This document shows, in pieces, positions 1-10,410 of a stretch of 64,000 nucleotides of DNA. The stretch is from Eubacterium sp. (GTDB lineage Bacteria > Bacillota > Clostridia > Oscillospirales > Acutalibacteraceae). Numbering within the stretch: position 1 is the first letter of the stretch; each line of letters opens with the position of its first letter. Below the pieces are notes generated by a model. That model made no database searches, had not been told where the DNA came from, and saw nothing but the letters and a program-made list of their open reading frames with translations. The DNA is taken from assembly GCA_017450645.1 (NCBI GenBank), contig JAFSTE010000012.1:1-64000 (forward strand), read 5' to 3'. Both the position numbers and the translations under genes were made by a program.

Positions 1-260
1 GACAAAAGGGACGGCTCCTGTAGGAGCTGGCGAGTCCAAACGGGGACCCCGAAAAATCGTTAGATTTTTTGGGGAGAGGAGAAACATATGGAGTGTTCAT
101 TAGTATTTTGCTTGCAAAATGCTCCGAACACATAATATGTTTGGACGAGACTGAGGGGTGGTCAACGCCTTTTAAAATGTGTTGTTTTAAGACTACTTAA
201 AATACACGACCATCCCTCCACCGCAAGCGGTCCCCCTCCCTTTGGCAAGGGAGGCAATGA
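1..260. repeat. Stacked palindromic intergenic repeats
   Basis: No gene is seen here; the stretch is a chain of separate palindromes. GGCTCCT/AGGAGCT pairs at 13-28. CCCCGAAAAATC pairs with GATTTTTTGGGG at 47-74. An element at 77-147 has AAACATAT/ATATGTTT arms around an inner ATTTTG/CAAAAT stem. GAGGGGTGGTC at 153-163 pairs with GACCATCCCTC further on (about 210-220). CCGC/GCGG and CTCCC/GGGAG hairpins occupy 219-255. The 77-147 unit recurs inverted at 60533-60603. The array looks like several accreted short non-coding elements rather than one regulatory RNA. Function is unknown. Confidence 0.7.
77..147 (+). repeat. Dispersed palindromic element, copy 1
   Basis: This unit of about 71 bases begins GGAGAAACATATG and ends ATATGTTTGGACG, so its ends can fold back on each other. 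The centre carries ATTTTGCTTGCAAAAT, itself a hairpin. The same ends and an equivalent, sequence-diverged centre appear in the opposite orientation at 60533-60603. Two copies with conserved ends and a compensating inner stem suggest a mobile or formerly mobile REP- or MITE-like family. No open reading frame lies inside. Confidence 0.65.
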
Positions 261-271
261 TGTATAGATTA

Positions 272-300
272 TTGACAAATAGATGTTTTTAATTTACAAT
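272..300 (+). promoter_or_regulatory. Sigma-A promoter for lacZ
   Basis: TTGACA at 272-277 and TACAAT at 295-300 are separated by 17 bases, close to the consensus vegetative promoter. The start codon at 330 follows an AAGGAG ribosome binding site at 317-322. The promoter lies just downstream of the palindrome array, so that array is probably not in the lacZ transcript. No obvious operator was recognised. Confidence 0.75.
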
Positions 301-311
301 AATACTAATAA

Positions 312-3476
<3,165 letters not shown>

Positions 3477-3499
3477 AACCATAACTAACGAATAAAAAA

Positions 3500-4540
3500 A
3501 TGCCCAAACTTACAGAAAAAGAATTAAAAGAACAGATTAAAACCGAAAATTTCAGTAATGTATATATGCTCTACGGCGAGGAGAGTTACCTAAAAGAGTA
3601 TTATGTCGGCAAGCTTAAGGAAAAGCTTGTTGACAGCGCTTTTGCGGATTTCAACTTCCATCAGCACGAGGGTAAAAACTCGAGCATTGACGACATTTTG
3701 CAGGACGCCGAGATGCTGCCTATGATGAGCGAATACTCGCTTGTGCTTGTGCACGACTATCCGCTTGACAAAAACCAGGGCGACCTAAAGGCGCTTAAGG
3801 AGTTTTTTAAGGATATTCCGCCCTCCTGCGTGCTTGTATTCTGGTTTGACAGCATCGAGGTTGACACCAAAAAGAGCGCTAAATGGCGCGCTATTGAAAA
3901 GGAGTTTTCCTCGGCGGGCTGCAGCGTAAACCTTGAAAAAAGGAGCGAAAGCGAGCTCGTAAAGCTGATTTTATCCTCTGCTAAAAAGCGCAGCTGCACA
4001 ATCACCTCGCAAAACGCGGCGTATATCATAAGCGTTGTCGGCTCGGATATTCAGACGATTTTTTCCGAGCTTGAAAAGTTCTGCGCCTTTGCTGCAGGCG
4101 GCGAGATTACGAAAGAGATTATCGACGACCTCGCTATTAAATCCCTGCAGGCAAGGGTTTACGACCTGTCAAAATTTATACTTAAGGGCGACGGCGACAA
4201 CGCTTACAAAATCCTCGAAACGCTTTTCGCGCAAAAGGAGGAGCCTATCTCCATACTCGCAGTTATAAGCTCAACATATGTTGATATGTACCGCGTTAAA
4301 TGCGCCAAGGCGGCGGGCGAAAACGAGATGAACCTTACCGAGTTTTTCACTTACCGCGGCAGAGAGTTTTTAATCCGAAACGCAGCGCGCGACTGCAGAA
4401 CTATAAGCATTGCGAGTCTGAGAAGCGCGCTTGACCACCTTACCGAAGCGGATATGCTTATGAAATCGACCTCGGTCGACGGTAAAATCCTGCTTGAAGA
4501 AACCGTAGCTAAACTTCTTATGCTGAAAAGGAGTGCGTGA
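3500..4540 (+). CDS. holA: DNA polymerase III subunit delta
   Basis: The 346-residue product matches clamp-loader delta in length and in its N-terminal pattern, with NVYMLYGEESYLKEYY near residues 18-33, followed by a Walker-like fold without a functional P-loop and a helical C-terminal collar domain. Delta opens the beta sliding clamp during loading at the replication fork. The ATG at 3500 has almost no Shine-Dalgarno sequence (AT-rich, AACGAATAAAAAA upstream), so translation may depend on coupling to lacZ, whose stop is 23 bases away. Its TGA stop overlaps the next gene start by one base. The lacZ-holA pairing looks accidental rather than functional. Confidence 0.88.
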   Translation: MPKLTEKELKEQIKTENFSNVYMLYGEESYLKEYYVGKLKEKLVDSAFADFNFHQHEGKNSSIDDILQDAEMLPMMSEYSLVLVHDYPLDKNQGDLKALKEFFKDIPPSCVLVFWFDSIEVDTKKSAKWRAIEKEFSSAGCSVNLEKRSESELVKLILSSAKKRSCTITSQNAAYIISVVGSDIQTIFSELEKFCAFAAGGEITKEIIDDLAIKSLQARVYDLSKFILKGDGDNAYKILETLFAQKEEPISILAVISSTYVDMYRVKCAKAAGENEMNLTEFFTYRGREFLIRNAARDCRTISIASLRSALDHLTEADMLMKSTSVDGKILLEETVAKLLMLKRSA

Positions 4541-5121
4541 TGGAAAAAATCAAGCTAAGCGAGGCGGTCATCGTTGAGGGTAAGTACGATAAAATCAAGC
4601 TCTCTAACATACTCGACGCGTTTATTATCGAAACAAACGGTTTCGGCATATTCAAGGACAAGGCTAAGCTTGCGTTTATCAAGAAGCTTGCTGACGAGCG
4701 CGGTATTATCGTACTGACGGACTCCGACCACGCAGGGTTTATGATAAGAAACCGCATCTTATCCTCGATACCTAAGGACAAGGTTAAAAATGTTTATATC
4801 CCCGACATTTACGGCAAGGAGCGCCGCAAGAATAAGCCCTCGAAGGAGGGTAAGCTCGGGGTTGAGGGTATGACGAAAGAGGTTATTGAGCAGGCGCTGA
4901 ATAACGCAGGCGTTACCTGCTCTTTAAGTGAAAACGACGACCCGATAACAACGACGGATTTATTTGAAGCAGGGTTAAGCGGAACGCCTAACGCTAAAGG
5001 AAACCGCAAAAAGCTGCTTAACCAGCTCGACCTGCCCGAATTTCTCTCCACCTCCTCCCTGCTCTCATGCCTTAACAACATGATGACAAAAGACGAACTG
5101 AAAGAAATAGTAAAAGAGTGA
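4540..5121 (+). CDS. rnmV: Ribonuclease M5 (Toprim domain)
   Basis: The 193-residue protein is a small stand-alone Toprim protein of the RNase M5 size. It shows the Toprim glutamate motif AVIVEGKYDKIKL near the N-terminus and the DxD motif in LTDSDHAGFMIR, which together bind catalytic magnesium. RNase M5 matures the ends of 5S rRNA in Gram-positive bacteria. The start is taken at ATG 4540, six bases after AAAGGAG (4527-4533), rather than the in-frame GTG at 4537. It overlaps the holA stop codon (TGATG), so the two are translationally coupled. The gene ends in a terminator hairpin that begins within its last codons. A DnaG-related or OLD-type alternative is unlikely at this length. Confidence 0.85.
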   Translation: MEKIKLSEAVIVEGKYDKIKLSNILDAFIIETNGFGIFKDKAKLAFIKKLADERGIIVLTDSDHAGFMIRNRILSSIPKDKVKNVYIPDIYGKERRKNKPSKEGKLGVEGMTKEVIEQALNNAGVTCSLSENDDPITTTDLFEAGLSGTPNAKGNRKKLLNQLDLPEFLSTSSLLSCLNNMMTKDELKEIVKE

Positions 5122-5145
5122 CTACATCGTAGCCACTCTTTTTGT
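5115..5145. terminator. Convergent terminator between rnmV and pheT
   Basis: AGAGTG...CACTCT arms with an inner CTAC/GTAG stem are followed by TTTTTG on the plus strand. The hairpin overlaps the rnmV stop codon and lies three bases from the pheT stop on the other strand, so it can serve both converging operons, more strongly the plus-strand one. Confidence 0.8.
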
Positions 5146-5147
5146 TA

Positions 5148-7508
5148 TTATCCTTTAAGATTAATGCCCTTTTCCTTGAGTTTTGCAATAATGCTGTCGG
5201 TAACGGACTGCACCTCGTCGCGCGTAAGGGTTTTGTCAGGGTGCGAGAAGGTCAGCCTTGTTGTGATAGACTTAGCGCCCTCGTCCTCGTAAACATCGGT
5301 AACCTCGACATCCTTAATAAGCGTACAGTTTTCGTCCTTAATTGCATTTGAAATAGGCTCAAACTTATCGCAAATGAACGAGAGGTCAATCTCCATTTCG
5401 GGGAACTTGCTCGGCTCCTCATAAACGATTGAAGCATTGTCAATCTTTGACAGCGCGTTAATATCAATCTGTGCGAATACGATGCTCGCCTTTTTGTCAA
5501 TCTTCTTAGATACAACGGGGTGAGTAATGCCGATTTCGCCGATTTCAACGCCGTCGCAAATAATCTTATTAAGATTTCTCGGGTGCTCGTAGGAGTGCGC
5601 TTGCTCTTTCTTTTCAAAGCTAAGGGACTTATGCTTAATATCGTCCACCATAACGGTGAGCATATCCTTAAGCTCAAAGTAGAGCATCGGCATAGGCTTA
5701 ACCCTTGAATAAAGAGTTACGCCAAGCATTTTCTTTTCTACACAAAGGTTATTTTCGTCAACAGCCGTTACAACTCTACCGACCTCAAAAATACCGAAGT
5801 CGGGCGCGTAGCCGGTGTTAGACTTAACCTGGCAAAGCTGGGTCGGTATCATAGAATTACGGATAGTTTCAATATTCGGGTTAGTCGCGTTAGCAAGCTT
5901 AATTACGCCCTCGGATTCGATACCGATAGCCTTAAGCTCGTCGTAGTAATTCCACACATAAGAATGAACCTCGTGAAGCGAAAATCTCTTTACAAGAAGG
6001 TCCTTAACCGCGTCCTCAACAGTCTTTTCCACATCGGGACGAACGGGATAAAGCGGTGAACGAGTAGTGTGTACATCGAAGTTATCATAACCGTAAATAC
6101 GGGTGATTTCCTCGATAATATCAGCCTTCATCGTGACATCCTTAGTAGCACGCCAGGACGGAACGGTAACGCTGAAGTTATCGTCCTTAACGCTCGCATT
6201 AAAGCCGAGCGAGTTAAGAGTGTTAACGATAGTGTCGTTGTCGATTTCGATACCCGTGTACTTATCCACGAACGCCTTATCAAAGTCGAGCTTAACCTCG
6301 GGATAGCTGTACGCAATCTCGTCGGTCATAGCGGAAACGATTTTAGCGTCGCTGTCGGTATCAAGCAGAAGCTTCATAAACCTTGCGATAGCAACTGTTG
6401 TCATCTCGGGGTCAAGACTCTTTTCGTAACGCATTGAAGCGTCAGTTCTGTGAGCAAGACGAACGGTTGACTTACGGATAGAAGCCGCGTCAAAGGTTGC
6501 GCTCTCGAGCGTAAGGGTTGTTGTATCCTCAACGATTTCGCTGTCAAGTCCGCCCATAATACCCGCGATTGCAACGGGGGTATTGTCGTTACAAATCATA
6601 AGGGTATCGGTGTCGATATTTCTGTCAACGCCGTCAAGAGTCCGGAATGTGAACGGCTCATCAAAGCGCTTGATTCTGATTTTTTCAACCTTTCTGCTGT
6701 CAAAGGCGTGCATAGGCTGACCCATCTCGAGCATAAGGTAGTTAGTAAGGTCGGCAAGGAAATTGATAGCACGCATACCGCAGTAGAAAAGACGGATACG
6801 CATATTTACGGGCGACACATTAGTGTTGATATTCTCCACCTGCATACACGAATATCTCTGGCAAAGCGGGTCAAGAATTTTAAGGTCAACCTTCGGAAGC
6901 GCGTCATACTCTGCGGTGTTGATAACATCAAGAGGCTTAAGCTCCCTGCCTGCAAGCGCTGCGAACTCGCGCGCAATACCGTAGTGTCCCCAGAGGTCGG
7001 GGCGGTTAGTAAGGCTCTTGTTGTCAACCTCAAAGATAATGTCGTCAATCTCGTAAATATCCTTTAAATCGGTGCCGTTGGCAACATCGTCGGTAATCTC
7101 CATAATGCCGCTGTTTTCGTCGGAAATGCCGATTTCTTTTTCGGAGCAGCACATACCGTAAGAGGTATAGCCTGCAAGCGCTCTCGGTGCGATTTCAATC
7201 TCGCCGATTTTTGCGCCGACCTTTGCAAAAGCGGTCTTCATACCAACTCTTACATTAGGTGCGCCACATACAACATCGGTAAGCTCAGCGTCGCCCGCGT
7301 CAACCTTTAAAAGATGCAGCTTCTTGCTGTCGGGGTGAGCTTCAACGCTTTTTATTTCTGCCACAACGATACCCGAAATGTCCGAGCCTTTATGGAAAAT
7401 ATCGTTTTCAACCTCGGCGGTAGAGAGTGAAAACTGATTAATAAGCTTAAGCTTGTCAAGACCTGAAAGGTCAACAAAATCTTCAATCCAATTCATTGAT
7501 AAAAACAT
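5148..7508 (-). CDS. pheT: Phenylalanyl-tRNA synthetase beta subunit
   Basis: The 786-residue protein has the complete PheT architecture: the N-terminal tRNA-binding (EMAP-like) domain at about 45-150 with HPDSKKLHLLKVDAG, the B3/B4 editing domain at about 210-360, the B5 domain, the catalytic-core-like region, and a C-terminal ferredoxin-fold anticodon-binding domain ending near 786. It forms the alpha2-beta2 enzyme with PheS, charging tRNA-Phe and editing mischarged tyrosine. The ATG at 7508 follows AAGGAG by 11 bases; an ATG four codons later is possible but further from the site. It lies 19 bases after pheS and shares the T-box-controlled transcript. Nothing is missing compared with the family. 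Confidence 0.97.
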   Translation of the reverse strand: MFLSMNWIEDFVDLSGLDKLKLINQFSLSTAEVENDIFHKGSDISGIVVAEIKSVEAHPDSKKLHLLKVDAGDAELTDVVCGAPNVRVGMKTAFAKVGAKIGEIEIAPRALAGYTSYGMCCSEKEIGISDENSGIMEITDDVANGTDLKDIYEIDDIIFEVDNKSLTNRPDLWGHYGIAREFAALAGRELKPLDVINTAEYDALPKVDLKILDPLCQRYSCMQVENINTNVSPVNMRIRLFYCGMRAINFLADLTNYLMLEMGQPMHAFDSRKVEKIRIKRFDEPFTFRTLDGVDRNIDTDTLMICNDNTPVAIAGIMGGLDSEIVEDTTTLTLESATFDAASIRKSTVRLAHRTDASMRYEKSLDPEMTTVAIARFMKLLLDTDSDAKIVSAMTDEIAYSYPEVKLDFDKAFVDKYTGIEIDNDTIVNTLNSLGFNASVKDDNFSVTVPSWRATKDVTMKADIIEEITRIYGYDNFDVHTTRSPLYPVRPDVEKTVEDAVKDLLVKRFSLHEVHSYVWNYYDELKAIGIESEGVIKLANATNPNIETIRNSMIPTQLCQVKSNTGYAPDFGIFEVGRVVTAVDENNLCVEKKMLGVTLYSRVKPMPMLYFELKDMLTVMVDDIKHKSLSFEKKEQAHSYEHPRNLNKIICDGVEIGEIGITHPVVSKKIDKKASIVFAQIDINALSKIDNASIVYEEPSKFPEMEIDLSFICDKFEPISNAIKDENCTLIKDVEVTDVYEDEGAKSITTRLTFSHPDKTLTRDEVQSVTDSIIAKLKEKGINLKG

Positions 7509-7527
7509 AGATATTCACTCTCCTTTC

Positions 7528-8580
7528 TTATTCGTCGTCGTTGAACTGTGACAGCGACTTAAGGTTGCCGCTGTTGAGGTCACGGATGTCGCCGATACCG
7601 TATTTCATCATAACAAGTCTTGTAAGTCCGAGACCGAACGCAAAGCCCGTGTACTCCTCGGGGTCAATGCCGCCCATACGCAGCACCTCGGGGTGAATCA
7701 TACCGCAGGGGCAAAGCTCAAGCCAGCCGCTGTGCTTACAGGACGGGCAGCCCTCGCCGCCGCAGATAAGGCAGCTGATGTCAAGCTCAAAGCCCGGCTC
7801 AACGAACGGGAAAAATCCGGGACGAAGCCTTACCTTAATATCCTTTTGGAACACCTCGGAGAGCATAGTTTTCATAAAGTAAATCAGGTTTGAGATTGAA
7901 ATATCCTTATCAACCATCATACCCTCCATCTGGAAGAAGGTGTTTTCGTGGCAGGCGTCGGTAGCTTCGTTACGGAAGCAGCGTCCCGGGAAAATCGCCT
8001 TAATCGGTACGCCGTCCTCTACAAGCGACTTCTTGTACTTGCGAAGGATTGCGTTTTGCGCTGCGGAGGTCTGGCTCTTAAGGAGCTGACCGTTTTCAAG
8101 ATAATATGTGTCCTGCATATCGCGTGCAGGGTGATTCTTAGGAATATTAACTGACTCAAAGCACTCGTAGTCGGTTACTACCTCGGAGTAATCCTCAACG
8201 GTGAAGCCCATAGATTTAAATATCTGTTCGCACTGACGCTGAACAAGGGTAATCGGGTGATACGAGCCCCTCGTCATATTAGAAGGCATAGAGAGGTCAA
8301 ACTCGGGCATAAGCTCAATCTCCGCCTGAATTTCGCGTTCCTTAAGCTCAGCCATTTTATCGTTAATCTTCTGGCTTACTGCGCCCTTAAGCTCGTTAAC
8401 ATGCTGACCAAAGCTCTTTTTCTCCTCGTTTGACAGCTCCTTCATTCCCTTAAGAAGCCCGGTAACGCTGCCCTTTTTGCCGAGGTAGGAAACTCTTATG
8501 CCCTCGAGCTCGGTAAGGTCTTTAATCTCGCCGAGTTCTCTCTCGAACTGTTCTTTAAGTTGCAAAATCTTGTTATCCAT
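7528..8580 (-). CDS. pheS: Phenylalanyl-tRNA synthetase alpha subunit
   Basis: The 350-residue catalytic subunit has an N-terminal coiled-coil (about 1-85) and a class II aminoacyl-tRNA synthetase core. Motif 2 is seen in GRCFRNEATDACHENTFFQM and motif 3 in FGLGLTRLVMMKYGIGDIRD. A cysteine cluster, CLICGGEGCPSCK followed by CPCGM, sits between motifs 2 and 3; cysteine pairs here are found in some Firmicute PheS proteins and may bind zinc. The ATG at 8580 is preceded by AAAGGAG; a longer reading frame running upstream overlaps the T-box terminator and is not used. pheS is first in the pheS-pheT operon and is controlled by the upstream T-box. Confidence 0.97.
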   Translation of the reverse strand: MDNKILQLKEQFERELGEIKDLTELEGIRVSYLGKKGSVTGLLKGMKELSNEEKKSFGQHVNELKGAVSQKINDKMAELKEREIQAEIELMPEFDLSMPSNMTRGSYHPITLVQRQCEQIFKSMGFTVEDYSEVVTDYECFESVNIPKNHPARDMQDTYYLENGQLLKSQTSAAQNAILRKYKKSLVEDGVPIKAIFPGRCFRNEATDACHENTFFQMEGMMVDKDISISNLIYFMKTMLSEVFQKDIKVRLRPGFFPFVEPGFELDISCLICGGEGCPSCKHSGWLELCPCGMIHPEVLRMGGIDPEEYTGFAFGLGLTRLVMMKYGIGDIRDLNSGNLKSLSQFNDDE

Positions 8581-8618
8581 TTTTTCTCCTTTCAGTCGAA
8601 AAACAGTATTAGTAATAA

Positions 8619-8849
8619 AAAAGGGCTTCCGTCTCTTTGAGACGAAAGCCCTGCTTCGCGGTACCACTCAAATTGCAGGTTGCCCTGCCACTCAATAGCT
8701 TTAACGCAGCCATACGCTCTGCTTAGTTGCTCGCAGAGGGCTCCTCGGCTGAAATTCAGACCGTCGCTGTAATATGCTCACACCAGCCGCATACTCTCTT
8801 TATACACACGAAAATCCTACTTACACCGTATCAGTGCCTTTTATTATTC
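8619..8849 (-). ncRNA. T-box leader, phenylalanine specific (UUC specifier)
   Basis: Reading the minus strand, the leader begins at about 8849 and holds a stem I region (about 8800-8730), the conserved T-box bulge TGGTACCGCGA at 8666-8656, and a terminator hairpin (AGGGCTTTCGTCTC / GAGACGGAAGCCCT then TTTTTT) at about 8652-8617. The specifier codon is TTC at 8753-8751 in GAATTTCAGCC, encoding phenylalanine and followed by the usual purine. Uncharged tRNA-Phe should pair with the specifier and, through its NCCA end, with the T-box bulge, favouring the antiterminator and expression of pheS-pheT. Confidence 0.95.
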
Positions 8850-8855
8850 CAGTAG

Positions 8856-8884
8856 ATTATAAACCGCGAAGCAAAAGATGTCAA
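8856..8884 (-). promoter_or_regulatory. Promoter of the T-box/pheST transcript
   Basis: On the minus strand TTGACA (8884-8879) is 17 bases from TATAAT (8861-8856), a perfect consensus vegetative promoter. It predicts transcription starting near 8849, immediately before the T-box stem I. Control is therefore expected to be mainly by termination rather than initiation. Confidence 0.85.
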
Positions 8885-8913
8885 GTTTTTGATAAAAAAA
8901 TGCGAAAAAAGTA

Positions 8914-8941
8914 TTGTAATTATTTAAAAATATGTTAGAAT
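8914..8941 (+). promoter_or_regulatory. Probable promoter for ireB
   Basis: TTGTAA at 8914-8919 and TAGAAT at 8936-8941 are 16 bases apart, a plausible weaker vegetative promoter, 33 bases before the ireB start. It is divergent to the pheST promoter with 29 bases between their -35 boxes. Confidence 0.5.
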
Positions 8942-8974
8942 AGTTATAATTAAGCATTTACGGAGGTGACTCTA

Positions 8975-9217
8975 ATGACTGATAAGACTATGACCTTTAA
9001 AATCGGCTCTAACGACGAGGATATTATGAAGGAGACCTTGACCAAGGTCTTTGATGCGTTGCAGGAAAAAGGCTATAACCCTATCAATCAGATAGTAGGC
9101 TACATTCTCTCCGAGGACCCTACCTACATTACCACTCATAACAACGCAAGGAGTCTTATTCGTCGCCTTGACCGTGACGAGCTTCTGGCAGAGATGGTAA
9201 AATCTTATCTTGATTAA
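8975..9217 (+). CDS. ireB: IreB family regulatory protein (UPF0297)
   Basis: The 80-residue protein matches the IreB/YrzL family throughout, with the conserved [21 protein letters not shown] core and [13 protein letters not shown] near the C-terminus. In Enterococcus faecalis IreB is a substrate of the PASTA kinase IreK and is phosphorylated on N-terminal threonines; this copy has threonines at 2, 5 and 7. The start is ATG 8975, eight bases after GGAGG (8962-8966); an in-frame GTG at 8966 overlaps that site and is rejected. In many Firmicutes the gene sits beside alaS and ruvX; here it sits beside pheST and a small conserved companion. It is cytoplasmic; its molecular activity beyond kinase signalling is not known. 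Confidence 0.9.
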   Translation: MTDKTMTFKIGSNDEDIMKETLTKVFDALQEKGYNPINQIVGYILSEDPTYITTHNNARSLIRRLDRDELLAEMVKSYLD

Positions 9218-9256
9218 TTAATAACATTATATATTAGCGAAAGAGAGGTGATACCC

Positions 9257-9547
9257 TTGGCAGAAACACAGGAATTCTTACAGTACAAGGGCAAACCGCT
9301 CGTAAGAAGCGGAAATACAATTTACTACGGCGATATGAACGACCCTTATGTCGTATGCCTTGGTATTAAAAATTCGGAGGAGCTAAAGGACATTACGCTT
9401 GCAGGCGATGTAACTATACAGCTTCTCAGCACAGACGAAAGCCTGAACCCGATGGACAGGATAATTAAAAAGAGCGAGAAAAACGGACTCTTTAACGCCC
9501 TCGACCTCGGCGCAGCATGGCTGGAAAGACAGTTAAAAAAAGGTTAA
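9257..9547 (+). CDS. Small conserved protein following ireB, function unknown
   Basis: This 96-residue soluble protein begins at TTG 9257, six bases after AGAGAGGTG (9242-9250). It carries YKGKPLVRSGNTIYYGD near its start and KKSEKNGLFNALDLGAAWL near its end. From memory, proteins with the same pattern occur beside ireB in other Ruminococcaceae-like genomes, but no function or named domain is recalled. The mixed beta start and helical end suggest one compact domain. It is 39 bases downstream of ireB with no terminator between, so the two are probably cotranscribed and could act in the same kinase-linked pathway; that link is inference from position only. Confidence 0.75.
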   Translation: MAETQEFLQYKGKPLVRSGNTIYYGDMNDPYVVCLGIKNSEELKDITLAGDVTIQLLSTDESLNPMDRIIKKSEKNGLFNALDLGAAWLERQLKKG

Positions 9548-9569
9548 GCCAAAGGGCTTAACCTTTTTT
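9536..9569 (+). terminator. Terminator of the ireB operon
   Basis: AAGGTTAAGCC pairs with GGCTTAACCTT around an AAAG loop, followed by a T run. The stop codon of the 96-residue protein lies in the left arm. Confidence 0.85.
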
Positions 9570-9583
9570 AGTTATTAATTGAC

Positions 9584-9617
9584 AGTGTAGGATTTAAGAT
9601 AAGTCCTACACTTTTTC
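9584..9617. terminator. Second hairpin between converging genes
   Basis: AGTGTAGGA at 9584-9592 pairs with TCCTACACT at 9604-9612, followed by TTTTC on the plus strand. It overlaps the stop codon of the converging gene at 9606. It can back up the first terminator; on the minus strand it lacks a T run. Confidence 0.6.
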
Positions 9618-10229
9618 TACATCTATTGCGGCGATTTTATCCATAAACTCCTTAGGCGAAATTACCGTGCCGAGCTCGAAAAAGTCGTCCATATTCATAT
9701 TAAAATTATTAACATAAACCGGCACGCCCGAGTATTCGATATCGATATGCAAACGCTTTGCGTCCTCAAAAATACGCTTAACATCGTAGGTCGTATAGTC
9801 ATAGAGCTTACGCGCCATAACCTCGTTATCGTTAATATACTGCAAAATAACATTTCTTGACGACATCGAAAGGCTTACATATTTAGAGTGATTTTTAGAA
9901 AGAGCCTGTCCCATAGTCATTTGGGCAACCGCCTTGCACGCGCCCGAATTAAGAAAGAACTCGTTAATAAAAATCGACTCCAGCGCGCTCGTATCGTCGG
10001 GAGTTATAATAGCGCAGACATTACGCGACAGCTTACTGCCGTACTGTTTTTTTATAAACTCCTTAAAATTATACTGGCACTCGGAGATACGCTTAGCGAA
10101 TTCGTGGTAAAAAGGAATGTTCTCCTCTTCCTCGATACCCGGCATATCAAAGGGAATAAATTTATCGCTGTCTTTCTCTTTAACAAGTATATTATGGTTA
10201 CTTATAATCATAGGTATTGTTCTGGGCAT
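9606..10229 (-). CDS. Protein of unknown function, 207 residues
   Basis: The protein is soluble, with no signal peptide or membrane segment. It starts at ATG 10229 after AAAGGGG and has its own strong promoter. The segment CAIITPDDTSALESIFIN followed by FFLNSGACKAVAQM (about residues 72-107) recalls the region of MreB/actin-fold proteins in which a helix precedes a strand and an alpha-helical GA motif, but the phosphate-binding loops cannot be seen in full. An actin-like or PilM-like remnant is therefore only a weak suggestion. The gene stands alone between converging ireB and a divergent DUF3048 gene, which gives no functional hint. Codon use looks like that of its neighbours. Confidence 0.65.
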   Translation of the reverse strand: MPRTIPMIISNHNILVKEKDSDKFIPFDMPGIEEEENIPFYHEFAKRISECQYNFKEFIKKQYGSKLSRNVCAIITPDDTSALESIFINEFFLNSGACKAVAQMTMGQALSKNHSKYVSLSMSSRNVILQYINDNEVMARKLYDYTTYDVKRIFEDAKRLHIDIEYSGVPVYVNNFNMNMDDFFELGTVISPKEFMDKIAAIDVEKV

Positions 10230-10252
10230 AAGTACACCCCTTTCCTGATTTT

Positions 10253-10280
10253 ATTATACACAACGGGCAAAAAATGTCAA
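10253..10280 (-). promoter_or_regulatory. Promoter of the 207-residue unknown gene
   Basis: On the minus strand TTGACA (10280-10275) is 16 bases from TATAAT (10258-10253), a near-perfect vegetative promoter about 24 bases before the start codon. Confidence 0.8.
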
Positions 10281-10352
10281 ATTAAGCAAAGGGTTTAAAA
10301 TAATCTCAATAGTATTACAATTATGTAACTTTTATAGATATTGTGTCAAAGT

Positions 10353-10362
10353 GTGATATAAT
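10353..10362 (+). promoter_or_regulatory. Extended -10 promoter for the DUF3048 gene
   Basis: TGATATAAT ending at 10362 matches an extended -10 element; no good -35 box is seen 17 bases upstream. The start codon is at 10411 after AAAGGACG. Confidence 0.55.
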
Positions 10363-10410
10363 TAGACGATGTTGTGTATCTAATACATTAATACGAAAGG
10401 ACGAAATCCT

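Noticed and set aside
8581-8667. Longer form of PheS starting at 8667
   Set aside because: The extra residues are read from the T-box bulge and terminator; the ATG at 8580 has an ideal AAAGGAG site.
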